Part shown: in pieces, positions 36,976-45,860 of the stretch
Numbering within the stretch: position 1 is the stretch's first letter
Layout of the letters: the number at the start of each line of letters is the position of its first letter
Source: CAWUEX02 sp963921305
GTDB lineage: Bacteria > Pseudomonadota > Alphaproteobacteria > Rhodospirillales > Rhodospirillaceae
NCBI GenBank assembly: GCA_963921305.4
Contig: CAWUEX030000002.1
Span: forward strand, 2,852,001-2,916,000
Direction: 5' to 3'
Length of the DNA stretch: 64,000 bases
Notes under the pieces: model-generated
Database searches by the model: none
What the model saw: only the letters and a program-made list of their open reading frames with translations
Told to the model about the DNA's origin: nothing
Program-made: the position numbers and the translations under genes

Positions 36976-37976
36976 ATGAACCAAACGCCGTCTTCGCCAC
37001 GCATATCCGTTCTGATGACGGTATACAACGAACGCCCGGATTGGATTCGCCGGGCGGTGGACTCTGTTCTCAATCAGACATTCGATGACTTCGAGTTTAT
37101 CATCATCGACGATGGTTCAACTGAGAAGGATACGTTGACTGAACTCGAAGCCATTGCAGCGCGGGGTGATGCCCGCGTTCGCCTTATTCATCAAAAAACA
37201 CCGGACTGACGCTAGCTCTCAATCGCGGCATCGACATGGCGCAAGGTGAGTTTCTGTGCCGCCATGACAGTGATGACTGGTCTAGTCTGACAAGGTTTGA
37301 GAAGCAGGTGGCGTTTCTTGATGCGCATCCCGAGGTCACGCTCGTCGGGTCTGGGGCGCAATTATATGATGAACAGTCAAGGCCCTTTGCCCAGCTCAAG
37401 TTTCCCGCCGATACCGAGACGATTCGAAAGCTGTTTCCGGTAACAAATCCAATCTGCCACGGTGCGATTTGCGCTCGCCTTTCGGCCGTGCGAGAGGTGG
37501 GAAAGTATCGCGCCGATCTCAATGTCTTTGCCGAGGATTATGATCTGTTCTGGCGTATGAGCGATGCCGCTCCGGTGGCGAACCTGCCGGACGTGCTGTA
37601 CCACCGCCTTCACCGTCTAAGCTCAAAAACCACCACTCAGGCCTATGACCGTACGATTGCCGTCGACGTGATTCGTGCCCTAGGGAACTCGCGGCGCGCT
37701 GGCCAGGAAATATCGTTTGCGGAAGCCGAACGGATTGCCCGCGAGTCGACGCGGAGCGACGCGCAGCTTGAAACGGCGACGGCTGATGAGATGCTCCGCG
37801 CCGCGGCGTATGGCCATGCGCTCAAGAGATATGTCTCGGCAATCTGCTACAATCCACTTTACTGGCGGGCTTGGCTGAAGATCGTAAGACTCGGGTTTTA
37901 TGTCGCTTTTCCAGCCCTGCGCTGGCGGATGTTTCATGAGCCCTACCGGGACGTGGCACCGCCGCAGAAAGTTTGA
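36976..37976 (+). pseudogene. Family 2 glycosyltransferase, frameshifted at an A6 run
   Basis: The first frame (36976-37209) gives the GT-A start RISVLMTVYNERPDWIRRAV and FEFIIIDDGST. At the A6 tract 37193-37198 the frame must change to continue with NTGLTLALNRGIDMAQGEF, then CRHDSDDW (the DxD-type metal site), and it runs to 37976. One extra A would restore a 333-residue enzyme. This is either a real inactivation, a slippage-prone tract or a sequencing error. Its neighbour at 38041 is an ATP-grasp protein of the kind found in polysaccharide clusters. Confidence 0.75.
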
Positions 37977-38040
37977 TTTTAGTTTTCGCAGCGCGGTATG
38001 GCGCGAACACACACTTTATAGCCGTTAAGAGAGGACAGCA

Positions 38041-38907
38041 GTGGGAGTTCTGGGAAAGGCAAAGCGCGGCTTCTTCCGGGTACTGCCCGATAGCAACCTG
38101 GTCAACTTGGCCTTCTCACAGGTTGGCTACGCCCGGCGCTTCGGACGTTTCGCCAACGTGCGCAGTCCCAAATGCTTCAATGAACACTTGATGAAGCGAA
38201 AGTGTAGCGATGACATGCGTCACCCGTTGCGTGCTTTCACGGCGGACAAGGAATTTGTGAAGATCTACGTGCGGGGCAAGCTGGGCGAGGGCTACACGCC
38301 GGAGACTCTCGCGATTTTGCGCACAGACCGAGAAGTCGATGGCTATGACTTTCCGGACCGGTGCGCCATGAAACCCACCCATGGCTTCAATGACGTGGTC
38401 ATCCTCAATGGCCGCGCTATCGAAACGGAAGAGCGCACGTTCATGAAGCGCTGGCTGAAGGAAAACTATTTTCACCGTGGCCGGGAGCCCCAATACAACC
38501 ATCTCGAGCCTAAGGTGATGGTCGAGGCCTTCATCGGTGATGGCAGTCAGGTTCCGATCGACGTGAAAGTGTACTGCGTCAACGGCGTCGCCAAGTTTTT
38601 GGAGGTCGATGTCGATCGTTTTGCCGGGCTTAAGCGCGACCTCTATGACATGGCTGGTGAACCGATCGCGGTCGAGTTTCTTTTTCCGCGTACTGGCCGT
38701 CCCATGCCCTTCAAAGAGCTTTTACCCGATCTACGTCGTGTCGCCGAAGTGCTCAGTGAAGGGTTTAGTTTCGTCGGAGTGGATATGTACATTCACGACG
38801 GGCAGATTCTTGTCGGCGAACTGACGAGTACGCCGGAGAACTGTAATGCCACCTTCAATCCACCGGATGGCGGATTAACTCTCGGAAAGTATTTTGAAGA
38901 CGGCTAG
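38041..38907 (+). CDS. TupA-like ATP-grasp protein
   Basis: The 288-residue product begins at GTG 38041. It matches the TupA-like ATP-grasp family: FTADKEFVKIYVRGKLGEGYTPETL, a basic KPTHGFNDVVILNG loop, then PIDVKVYCVNGVAKFLEVDVDRF and FVGVDMYIHDGQILVGELTSTPEN. TupA-type enzymes are thought to ligate amino or teichuronic acid components in capsule and polymer synthesis. It follows the GT2 gene by 64 bases, and a strong terminator follows it. The acceptor is unknown. Confidence 0.85.
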   Translation: MGVLGKAKRGFFRVLPDSNLVNLAFSQVGYARRFGRFANVRSPKCFNEHLMKRKCSDDMRHPLRAFTADKEFVKIYVRGKLGEGYTPETLAILRTDREVDGYDFPDRCAMKPTHGFNDVVILNGRAIETEERTFMKRWLKENYFHRGREPQYNHLEPKVMVEAFIGDGSQVPIDVKVYCVNGVAKFLEVDVDRFAGLKRDLYDMAGEPIAVEFLFPRTGRPMPFKELLPDLRRVAEVLSEGFSFVGVDMYIHDGQILVGELTSTPENCNATFNPPDGGLTLGKYFEDG

Positions 38908-38936
38908 CGCAGCCGTTCCCGGCCGCTGAGAAAGAA

Positions 38937-38964
38937 AAACCCCCGTCCGAAAGGACGGGGGTTT
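38937..38964. terminator. Bidirectional intrinsic terminator
   Basis: A perfect 12-bp stem, AAACCCCCGTCC (38937-38948) with GGACGGGGGTTT (38953-38964), has a GAAA tetraloop. The A-rich 5' side and T-rich 3' side make it usable from both strands. It lies between the convergent ATP-grasp and glnA genes. Confidence 0.88.
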
Positions 38965-39020
38965 CCTGCGCCTGGGTCGGCCCGCGAAACGATCTATGCG
39001 GGCATGACCTGTCGGACCAG

Positions 39021-40430
39021 TTAGACCGCGTAGTACATGTCGAATTCGACAGGGTGCGGTGTCTGCATGAAGCGCGTCACTTCGGCGCGCTTGATGTCCA
39101 GGTAGCCGTCGATCATGTCGTCGGTGAACGCATCGCCCTTGGTCAGGAACGCGCGGTCAGCGTCGAGTGCATCGCAGGCTTCGGCCAGGGACGAACACAC
39201 GGTCGGTACGCCCTGCAGCTCTTCCGGCGGCAGATCGTAGAGGTCTTTGTCCATCGGATCGCCCGGGTGGATCTTGTTCTCGATGCCGTCGATACCCGCC
39301 ATCAGAAGAGCGGCGTAGCTGAGGTACGGGTTGCCGGCTGGATCCGGGAAGCGGACTTCCACGCGCTTGCCATTCGGGCTGGCGACGTGCGGGATACGGC
39401 AGGAGGCGGAACGGTTGCGGGCGGAGTAGGCCAACAGGATCGGCGCTTCAAAGCCCGGCACCAAACGCTTGTAACTGTTGGTGGTCGAGTTCGTGAAGGC
39501 GTTGATTGCCTTGGCATGCTTGATTACACCGCCGATGTAGTAGAGCGCCGTTTCGGACAGATCGGCATAGCCAGAGCCCGCGAACAGGTTCTTGCCGTCC
39601 TTCCACAGCGACTGGTGCACGTGCATGCCCGAGCCGTTATCGGCGTATACGGGCTTCGGCATGAAGGTCGCGGTCTTGCCATACGCATGGGCAACCATCT
39701 GTACGCAGTGCTTATAGACCTGCATGTTGTCGCCGCACTTGACCAACTCATCGAACTTAAGGCCAAGCTCATGCTGAGACGGCGCCACTTCGTGGTGGTG
39801 CTTTTCCATGGCCAGACCCATCTCGGTCATGACTGTTACCATCTCGGCGCGCAAGTCGGTGCCGCTGTCCACTGGCGGAACCGGGAAGTAGCCACCCTTG
39901 TCCTTCGGTCGGTGGGCGTAGTTGCCTTCTTCGTAGGCGCGCCAGCTGTTGTAGGGCCCTTCTTCGCCATCGATCTGATACGCCATCAGATTTTGCTTGG
40001 TAGAAAACCGGACATCGTCAAACACGAAGAATTCGGCTTCCGGACCGAAGTAGGCCACGTCTGCAATGCCGCTGGACTGCATATAGGCCAGGGCACCCTT
40101 CGCAACCGAGCGCGGACAGCGGTTGTAGTTCTGTCCGGTCGAAGGCTCAATGACGTCGCAGAACAGAATAAGCTGCGGCTGAGCGGTAAACGGATCCATC
40201 GTCGCGGTGGACAGATCCGGCTTCAAGGTCATGTCTGACTTGTCGATGCTCTTCCAACCCTGAATCGAAGAGCCGTCAAACATGATGCCTTCTTCGAGCA
40301 TGTCCTCATCGATAGTGCTGACATGCTGAGCGGTGTGCTGCCACTTACCCACAGGGTTCGTGAAACGGAAATCGACGTATTTGACGTCGTTCTCCTGGAT
40401 CATTTTTAAAACTGTCTTAGCGTCCGACAT
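39021..40430 (-). CDS. glnA: Glutamine synthetase type I
   Basis: This cytosolic dodecameric enzyme condenses glutamate and ammonia with ATP. The 469-residue product begins MSDAKTVLKMIQENDVKYVDFRF; the ATG at 40430 has GGAAAAC upstream. It has MFDGSSIQGW, YFGPEAEFF, NGSGMHVHQSLWKDG (active-site loop), and the adenylylation loop DLYDLPPEE with Tyr398, marking it as a GSI-beta enzyme under adenylyltransferase control. It is downstream of glnB (125 bases), the usual glnBA order in alphaproteobacteria. Confidence 0.97.
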   Translation of the reverse strand: MSDAKTVLKMIQENDVKYVDFRFTNPVGKWQHTAQHVSTIDEDMLEEGIMFDGSSIQGWKSIDKSDMTLKPDLSTATMDPFTAQPQLILFCDVIEPSTGQNYNRCPRSVAKGALAYMQSSGIADVAYFGPEAEFFVFDDVRFSTKQNLMAYQIDGEEGPYNSWRAYEEGNYAHRPKDKGGYFPVPPVDSGTDLRAEMVTVMTEMGLAMEKHHHEVAPSQHELGLKFDELVKCGDNMQVYKHCVQMVAHAYGKTATFMPKPVYADNGSGMHVHQSLWKDGKNLFAGSGYADLSETALYYIGGVIKHAKAINAFTNSTTNSYKRLVPGFEAPILLAYSARNRSASCRIPHVASPNGKRVEVRFPDPAGNPYLSYAALLMAGIDGIENKIHPGDPMDKDLYDLPPEELQGVPTVCSSLAEACDALDADRAFLTKGDAFTDDMIDGYLDIKRAEVTRFMQTPHPVEFDMYYAV

Positions 40431-40555
40431 AGTGTTTTCCCATCCTTGCAAGTTTGGAGAAGAGGTGGTGCCGCGATAGATACTGCGGCATTAAGCCATT
40501 CGAATTCGGCGCAACTGAATCCAAATGGTGGAGCGGTGGAGGCCGGCAGCGGATG

Positions 40556-40894
40556 TCATATTGCTTCCGCGCCTCTTTCGCCTGTGCGGATGCGGATCGC
40601 ATCCTCAACTGAGTGAACAAATATCTTTCCGTCGCCGATACGGCCGGTGTGGGCCGCTTGCTGAATCGCCTCGATGGCGCGGTCAAGCATGCTGTCGTCC
40701 AGCACCACTTCGATTTTCACTTTGGGTAGAAAGTCGACCACGTACTCAGCTCCGCGATAGAGCTCTGTGTGTCCTTTCTGGCGTCCAAAGCCTTTGGCTT
40801 CGGTGACGGTGATGCCCTGCAGGCCTACTTCATGCAGGGCCTCTTTGACTTCATCGAGCTTGAACGGCTTGATGATCGCTTCGATCTTTTTCAT
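40556..40894 (-). CDS. glnB: Nitrogen regulatory protein P-II
   Basis: P-II proteins sense 2-oxoglutarate and ATP/ADP and control glutamine synthetase adenylylation and NtrB. The 112-residue product has MKKIEAIIKPFKLDEVKEAL, the T-loop GFGRQKGHTELYRGAEY with the uridylylation site Tyr51, and VEDAIRIRTGERG at the C-terminus. It is encoded just before glnA. A sigma-54-like promoter lies 123 bases upstream with an inverted repeat further up, indicating nitrogen-controlled expression. Confidence 0.97.
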   Translation of the reverse strand: MKKIEAIIKPFKLDEVKEALHEVGLQGITVTEAKGFGRQKGHTELYRGAEYVVDFLPKVKIEVVLDDSMLDRAIEAIQQAAHTGRIGDGKIFVHSVEDAIRIRTGERGAEAI

Positions 40895-41016
40895 GGGCGT
40901 GACCCTGCGTGCGTGTTGGCCGGCTAATCGAGCCGTTTTTGTTTAGCAGAGGTTTATGAAGCTCATGCGGCGATATCCCCCGCACCGTTCCGCTTCCCTG
41001 CGTTACTTTCTTCTAT

Positions 41017-41032
41017 TTCAAAACCCGTGCCA
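41017..41032 (-). promoter_or_regulatory. Sigma-54-like promoter for glnB-glnA
   Basis: The minus strand reads TGGCACGGGTTTTGAA, close to the sigma-54 consensus TGGCACG-N4-TTGCW; the -24 GG is present but the -12 GC reads GA. It lies 123 bases upstream of the glnB start, where sigma-54 promoters occur in alphaproteobacterial glnBA operons. The -12 mismatch lowers confidence. Confidence 0.55.
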
Positions 41033-41105
41033 GTTTACCGGACTCGAAAAATGTCAATTCAGTCAGACAGTTAAAGAGATTTGCCCGGCGGGTTATCTCT
41101 GGCAC

Positions 41106-41124
41106 GTGCCTACCAGTCAGGCAC
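41106..41124. promoter_or_regulatory. Candidate NtrC-type enhancer upstream of glnB
   Basis: GTGCCT (41106-41111) and AGGCAC (41119-41124) form a perfect inverted repeat with a 7-base centre, giving the TGCC-type dyad expected for NtrC enhancers. The centre lies about 110 bases upstream of the transcription start implied by the sigma-54-like promoter at 41017-41032, a usual enhancer distance. The 340-base gap between glnB and tRNA-His holds these two sites and no other feature that I see. Confidence 0.45.
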
Positions 41125-41234
41125 GATGATTAAGAAATAGGCAGATCGCACGGCACAGCGGCGTTTCGCGAGTTATCCCTTAGCGGAGGGCCGCTTGACG
41201 CCCCCGGGATTAGGGTTTAAACGCCGCCGGGCAT

Positions 41235-41312
41235 GGCGGGTGTAGCTCAGTTGGTTAGAGCGCCTGGTTGTGGTCCAGGAGGCCGTGGGTTCAAATCCCA
41301 TCACTCGCCCCA
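41235..41312 (+). tRNA. tRNA-His (GTG)
   Basis: The cloverleaf includes the extra G at position -1 typical of tRNA-His, giving an 8-bp acceptor GGCGGGTG / CACTCGCC. The anticodon arm CCTGG-TTGTGGT-CCAGG gives anticodon GTG. The T-arm has GGTTCAAATCC, and CCA is encoded at 41310-41312. Confidence 0.96.
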
Positions 41313-41527
41313 CTTTCCCCAAAATCGGCTTTTTTTGAGTGCTCAGACCAAATCGGCATGGCAATAGGTATAATAATACCTTTATTCCAACTCTATGTTT
41401 TTACAACTGATTTTGCGTTGACAGGCGGTGTTCGCCGCCGTAAACACCGCCGATCATTTGTTCAGCGTCAGACGTTGGACACAAGAAGGGCGGCAACGCC
41501 CGCAACCGTCTGTTCATGAGGACGCCC

Positions 41528-41992
41528 ATGAAGACCTATTCCGCCCGTCCCAGCGACGTGGAGCGTAAGTGGTACATCATCGATGCCGAGGACGTTGTCC
41601 TTGGCCGCATGGCCGCTGAAATCGCCAACCTCCTGCGCGGCAAGCGCAAGACCATGTACACGCCGCACATCGATACCGGTGACAACGTCATCGTCATCAA
41701 TGCCGCGAAAGTCCGCCTCACCGGCAACAAGCGGACGAACAAGCGCTACTACTGGCACACCGGTTATCCCGGCGGCATCAAGGAGCGCAGCCCGGAGCAA
41801 ATTCTGTCCGGAAAGTATCCTGAGCGGGTGGTGCAGAAGGCTGTTGAGCGGATGATGCCGCGCGGACCACTGGGCCGGGCTCAGTTGAAGAAGCTCAAAG
41901 TCTACCCCGGCACCGAGCACCCGCACGACGCCCAAAAACCGGAGGCGCTCGACATCGGCGCTCGCAACCCAAAGAACAAGAGGAGCGCCTAA
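41528..41992 (+). CDS. rplM: 50S ribosomal protein L13
   Basis: The 154-residue product starts MKTYSARPSDVERKWYIIDAED, matching L13, with KRKTMYTPHIDTGDNVIVINA, GNKRTNKRYYWHTGYPGG and MMPRGPLGRAQLKKLKVY following. The ATG at 41528 has GAGGAC 7 bases upstream. L13 binds 23S rRNA early in large-subunit assembly. rpsI follows 3 bases later, the conserved rplM-rpsI pair. Confidence 0.97.
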   Translation: MKTYSARPSDVERKWYIIDAEDVVLGRMAAEIANLLRGKRKTMYTPHIDTGDNVIVINAAKVRLTGNKRTNKRYYWHTGYPGGIKERSPEQILSGKYPERVVQKAVERMMPRGPLGRAQLKKLKVYPGTEHPHDAQKPEALDIGARNPKNKRSA

Positions 41993-41995
41993 CCC

Positions 41996-42466
41996 ATGGC
42001 GGACTCAGCAACTTCTCTCGAAGATCTCAAAGAAGCCGTAACCGAAACCGCGCCGCCGCGTGAGCCCAAGAAAGATGAACTTGGCCGCTCCTATGCCACG
42101 GGCCGCCGCAAGGACGCCGTTGCCAGGGTATGGATCAAGGCGGGCACCGGGAAAATTACGATCAACAACCGCGAGTTCGAAAACTATTTCCCTCGTCCAG
42201 TGCTGCGGATGGTCATCAATCAGCCGTTCCAGGTGACCAACCGGGAAGGGCAGTTCGACGTGTATTGCACCGTATCCGGAGGAGGCCTGTCTGGTCAGGC
42301 CGGTGCCGTGCGTCACGGCATCTCCCAGGCGCTGACGCTATTCGAACCTGAACTCCGCTCGATCCTCAAGAAGGGCGGCTTCCTCACCCGTGACTCCCGC
42401 GTGGTCGAGCGTAAGAAGTATGGCCGCCGGAAGGCCCGCCGTAGCTTCCAGTTCTCGAAGCGTTAA
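41996..42466 (+). CDS. rpsI: 30S ribosomal protein S9
   Basis: This 156-residue S9 has a 30-residue acidic and Ala-rich N-terminal extension (ADSATSLEDLKEAV...), seen in several alphaproteobacterial S9 proteins, then the family core YATGRRKDAVARVWIKAGTG, ENYFPRPVLRMVINQPF and the C-terminal RKARRSFQFSKR that reaches the P-site tRNA. It follows rplM by 3 bases and ends in a strong terminator at 42494. Confidence 0.97.
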   Translation: MADSATSLEDLKEAVTETAPPREPKKDELGRSYATGRRKDAVARVWIKAGTGKITINNREFENYFPRPVLRMVINQPFQVTNREGQFDVYCTVSGGGLSGQAGAVRHGISQALTLFEPELRSILKKGGFLTRDSRVVERKKYGRRKARRSFQFSKR

Positions 42467-42493
42467 GTTTTAAGATAGCTAGAACCGAGACCC

Positions 42494-42525
42494 AGGGCCG
42501 TGCATGTGCACGGCCCTTTGTTTTT
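42494..42525 (+). terminator. Intrinsic terminator of rplM-rpsI
   Basis: AGGGCCGTGCA (42494-42504) pairs perfectly with TGCACGGCCCT (42507-42517), with a tight 2-base loop in the drawn form (a 4-base or larger loop in practice), followed by TTGTTTTT. It lies 27 bases after the rpsI stop. Confidence 0.9.
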
Positions 42526-42593
42526 GTGTGCGTGAGAACGGCGTCCTATGATTGTGTCACGTCGCCCGTACCTCTAAGCAAAGGTTGTCTCAA

Positions 42594-44189
42594 GTGGCCG
42601 CAGACCCCGACACCGCGCTGCGCGCCGCAGTCGACCGTTTTCAGCAGGGTGATTTGCCCGCGGCGAAGGCGGCCTGCGAGACAGTCCTCAAGCACGCCCC
42701 TCATAATCCACTCGCCCTGAATCTCATGGCTTTGATCGCCCGCGCGGCCAAAAAGTGGGGTAAAGCTGAGGAGATCGCGGCTGCCGGTTTTAAGACCAAT
42801 CCTGAGTATCCGGACCTTGCCAATACCCGAGGACTCGTCCTGTTGGATCAAAGACGGTGGGAGGATGCCGCAGCGGCCTTCCAGCAGGCCCTTGATCTGG
42901 ACCCGGCGTCGCCACTCTATCTGGGTAATTTAGCCCGGGCAGAGATGGGACGAGGTGATGTCCTGGCTGCGGAAGCCGCGTTCGACAAGGCTCTTGCCCA
43001 AGACTCAACGTACTCAGCGGCGCTGACCGGACGGGCGTCCTTGCTTATTCAAACCGGCCGGCTCGAAGATGCGGAGCGCGACCTGGCGATTGCGTCCGCC
43101 TCGGCACCTGATAGTCCAGAGGTTTTGGCGGGGCGAGCAGTGCTAGATCTGGCCAAGGGCGACCTGGACAGCGCCTATGCCCTCTTTGACCAGGTCAGCG
43201 CTGTGTCTCCCGATATGGCTGACGCAGCCGTTAACCGGGGCCTGATCCGTCTTCTGCAGGGCCACATTTCTGACGGCTGGGAGGACTATGCACAGCGCCG
43301 AAGACGGCGTTGGGCTAGGTCATTCGGTCGTCACTCTGACATTCCCCCGTGGGATGGCGCCGGTCTGGGCGGCAAATCGCTGTTGGTGTGGAGCGAGCAG
43401 GGGTTGGGAGAGGCCGTTTTGGGGGCGTCTCAGCTCCAAACAGTGATCGATGAAGCGGAGGACGTCTCCGTTGAGGCCAATGAACGTTTGACCACACTGT
43501 TTTCGAGATCGTTTCCCAACGCCGAGGTTGTTCCGCAAACCGATCCGCCTGACCGGCGCATCGCCCCGGACAGGTTTGAGTTTCAAACCTCGTTGTTCGA
43601 CCTGATCGGACATCGGGCGCAAGATATCGCGCACCGCGGTCCGCGCAGCCCCTACCTCAAAGCGGACTCCAGCCAAGCCGAGAATTTGAGGCATGCCTAT
43701 CGTCGGGAGTTGAATGCCGACCTATTGGTCGGTCTCTCTTGGGAGAGTCCCCAGGCGCTCACCGCCGGGCAAAAGGGCGTGCCGGTCGAAGCCTGGAAGC
43801 CAGTCCTATCCCAGGCTGGCGTAGGGTTCGTCAATGTTCAATATGGACCCGGCCGCTTGGCCTTGGACGATACTGCACGCGCGCTCTCGGCGCCGTGGCT
43901 CACCGATCCTGCCATTGATCCGGGCGGCGACCTCGATCCGTTTGCGGCGCAACTCGCGGCACTTGATCTTGTCATCACTGTGTCGAATACCACGGCGCAT
44001 CTCGCTGCGGCTCTCGGGACGGAGACCTGGGTGCTGGTGCCGCCCCTCGGTACGGCCAGTATGTGGTACTGGTTCACGGATCGTACTGACTCGCCCTGGT
44101 ATTCAGCCGCACGTCTGTACCGCCGCCGTCACGGCCAGGATCAGGACCTGCTTGAGCGGGTGGCAGCTGAGCTTGCGCAGCGGACGTAA
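42594..44189 (+). CDS. TPR protein with C-terminal glycosyltransferase-like domain
   Basis: The 531-residue product has about five or six tetratricopeptide units in residues 5-230 (for example NPEYPDLANTRGLVLLDQRRW and AGRAVLDLAKGDLDSAYALF). It then has a GT-B-like C-terminal half: KSLLVWSEQGLGEAVLGASQL, LVGLSWESPQALTAGQKG, and DLVITVSNTTAHLAAALGTETW. This is the layout of SPINDLY- or heptosyltransferase-like bacterial TPR proteins. The start is the GTG at 42594, with AAAGG nine bases upstream; a TTG frame start at 42552 is less likely. Donor and acceptor are unknown. Confidence 0.75.
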   Translation: MAADPDTALRAAVDRFQQGDLPAAKAACETVLKHAPHNPLALNLMALIARAAKKWGKAEEIAAAGFKTNPEYPDLANTRGLVLLDQRRWEDAAAAFQQALDLDPASPLYLGNLARAEMGRGDVLAAEAAFDKALAQDSTYSAALTGRASLLIQTGRLEDAERDLAIASASAPDSPEVLAGRAVLDLAKGDLDSAYALFDQVSAVSPDMADAAVNRGLIRLLQGHISDGWEDYAQRRRRRWARSFGRHSDIPPWDGAGLGGKSLLVWSEQGLGEAVLGASQLQTVIDEAEDVSVEANERLTTLFSRSFPNAEVVPQTDPPDRRIAPDRFEFQTSLFDLIGHRAQDIAHRGPRSPYLKADSSQAENLRHAYRRELNADLLVGLSWESPQALTAGQKGVPVEAWKPVLSQAGVGFVNVQYGPGRLALDDTARALSAPWLTDPAIDPGGDLDPFAAQLAALDLVITVSNTTAHLAAALGTETWVLVPPLGTASMWYWFTDRTDSPWYSAARLYRRRHGQDQDLLERVAAELAQRT

Positions 44190-44285
44190 CGCGCTCAAGA
44201 CGGTCGCCCAGGGTTTTACCGCCACACCACTTGGTGTAAACGACACCGCATAAGGCACGGCATACTCATCACGCGGGAGCCAGAG

Positions 44286-45239
44286 GTGGCTGCAACGGTA
44301 TTCATAGACGGCGAAGCCGGCACGACTGGGCTGCAGATCAAGCAGCGTCTCGACTCTCATTCGGGCATTGAGGTCGTGTCGATCGATCCTGCGCGCCGCA
44401 AGGATGCGGATGCTAGAGCAGAGTTGCTGAACAGCGCCGATGCTGTTGTTCTCTGCCTGCCGGATGATGCGGCGCGGGAGGCGATCGACCTCATAACCAA
44501 TCCTGACGTCCGGGTGGTCGATGCCTCCACCGCACATCGGGTTGCCGAGGGCTGGGTGTATGGCTTTCCAGAAATGACACCGAGCCACCGGGACGAGATC
44601 GCTGCGAGTAAACGGGTGTCAAATTGCGGGTGCTACGCCACCGCGTCTGTTGCGCTAATCCGTCCGTTAGTCGATGCCGGCGCTCTGGGTCCCAGTACGC
44701 TTATTACGATCCACGGGGTCAGCGGTTACTCAGGTGGCGGGCGCAAGATGATTGAGGAGTTCGAGGACTCCGCATCACCGGCGTATACGCAAGTCCCATA
44801 CCGTATGTATGGGTTGCCGTTGCAGCACAAACATGTGCCTGAGATACAAAAACACGCAGGTTTGGAACGTAGGCCTTTGTTCAGTCCTGCTGTAGGCCGC
44901 TATGCCCAGGGAATGCTGGTGACGGTCCCGCTCCATCTGAGTCAGCTGTCCGGTGGTCATACGGTTGATAGCATTCGTGATCTGTTGGCAGAGGCTTACA
45001 AAGGGCAGGTGTTCGTGGATGTGGCTTCCTCGCAGGAAAGCGCCTCATTGGCGACATTGGATCCGGAGGGCTTGAACGGAACCAACAATCTTAAGCTCTT
45101 TGTGTTTGGCGATGCCCAGGGAGATCAAGTGCTTCTCACCGGACTGCTGGACAATCTTGGCAAAGGCGCGTCCGGTCAGGCCGTGCAGAACCTCAACATC
45201 ATGCTGGGGCTGCCGGAAGACGAGGGGGTCGCAATTTAG
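44286..45239 (+). CDS. argC: N-acetyl-gamma-glutamyl-phosphate reductase, type 2
   Basis: ArgC catalyses the third step of arginine synthesis, reducing N-acetylglutamyl phosphate with NADPH. The 317-residue protein is the short type. It has VFIDGEAGTTGLQI (NADP loop), CLPDDAAREAI, and the catalytic cysteine in SNCGCYAT (Cys116). The GTG at 44286 has GGGAG upstream. A carbonic anhydrase-like gene follows 2 bases after its stop. Confidence 0.93.
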   Translation: MAATVFIDGEAGTTGLQIKQRLDSHSGIEVVSIDPARRKDADARAELLNSADAVVLCLPDDAAREAIDLITNPDVRVVDASTAHRVAEGWVYGFPEMTPSHRDEIAASKRVSNCGCYATASVALIRPLVDAGALGPSTLITIHGVSGYSGGGRKMIEEFEDSASPAYTQVPYRMYGLPLQHKHVPEIQKHAGLERRPLFSPAVGRYAQGMLVTVPLHLSQLSGGHTVDSIRDLLAEAYKGQVFVDVASSQESASLATLDPEGLNGTNNLKLFVFGDAQGDQVLLTGLLDNLGKGASGQAVQNLNIMLGLPEDEGVAI

Positions 45240-45241
45240 TC

Positions 45242-45778
45242 ATGACTCAATCTGGTCCACTTCTCTTGCCGTGGAACGACGTCATGCCGGTGATTGCTGA
45301 CGATGCGTTTGTTGCGCCCAACGCGACGGTCATTGGGGACACGGAAGTCGCGTCTGAAGCGAGCATCTGGTTCAACGTCGTTCTGCGCGGTGACGTCAAT
45401 TACATCCGCGTCGGTGAGCGGACAAACATCCAAGACGGTACGGTGGTTCACGTTGCTTCGAATGCGTATCCTACGCTTATCGGGTCGGATGTTCTGATCG
45501 GCCACATGGCCATGATTCACGCCTGCACCTTGGAAGACGGGTGCTTCGTTGGCATGTCAGCGACCGTGATGGATGGTGCCGTTGTCGAGAAGGGTGCCAT
45601 GGTGGCTGCCGGGGCGCTGGTCGCGCCGGGCAAGAGGGTCGGCGCCGGCCAGCTTTGGGCGGGGACACCGGCGAAGTACGTTCGCGATCTCACGCCCGAG
45701 GAAAGCGCCAGTTTCCCGGGACAAATTCAGCGCTATGTCGATCTCGGCCAGCGCTACCGGGCGATCGTGGCCGTCTGA
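45242..45778 (+). CDS. Gamma-carbonic anhydrase family hexapeptide-repeat protein
   Basis: This 178-residue left-handed beta-helix protein has hexapeptide repeats from about residue 22 (APNATVIGDTEVASEASIWF) to residue 140, including NIQDGTVVHVA, GHMAMIHAC and WAGTPAKYVRDL at the end. His residues in VVHV, GHM and IHA positions fit the zinc ligands of the YrdA/PaaY group. Some members are active carbonic anhydrases, others not. It is 2 bases after argC and probably shares its transcript. Confidence 0.88.
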   Translation: MTQSGPLLLPWNDVMPVIADDAFVAPNATVIGDTEVASEASIWFNVVLRGDVNYIRVGERTNIQDGTVVHVASNAYPTLIGSDVLIGHMAMIHACTLEDGCFVGMSATVMDGAVVEKGAMVAAGALVAPGKRVGAGQLWAGTPAKYVRDLTPEESASFPGQIQRYVDLGQRYRAIVAV

Positions 45779-45860
45779 CCCGACGTTAAATCGAACTGTC
45801 ATTTGCGCATCGCTATGGGCGCTGTAGCATGGCCTTGTGGTTGTAACGAGAGTGTCATCA

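Noticed and set aside
39054..40238. A 394-codon open frame on the plus strand opposite glnA
   Set aside because: It is fully antisense to glnA, and its composition mirrors third-position GC bias. No ribosome-binding site or recognisable motif is present.
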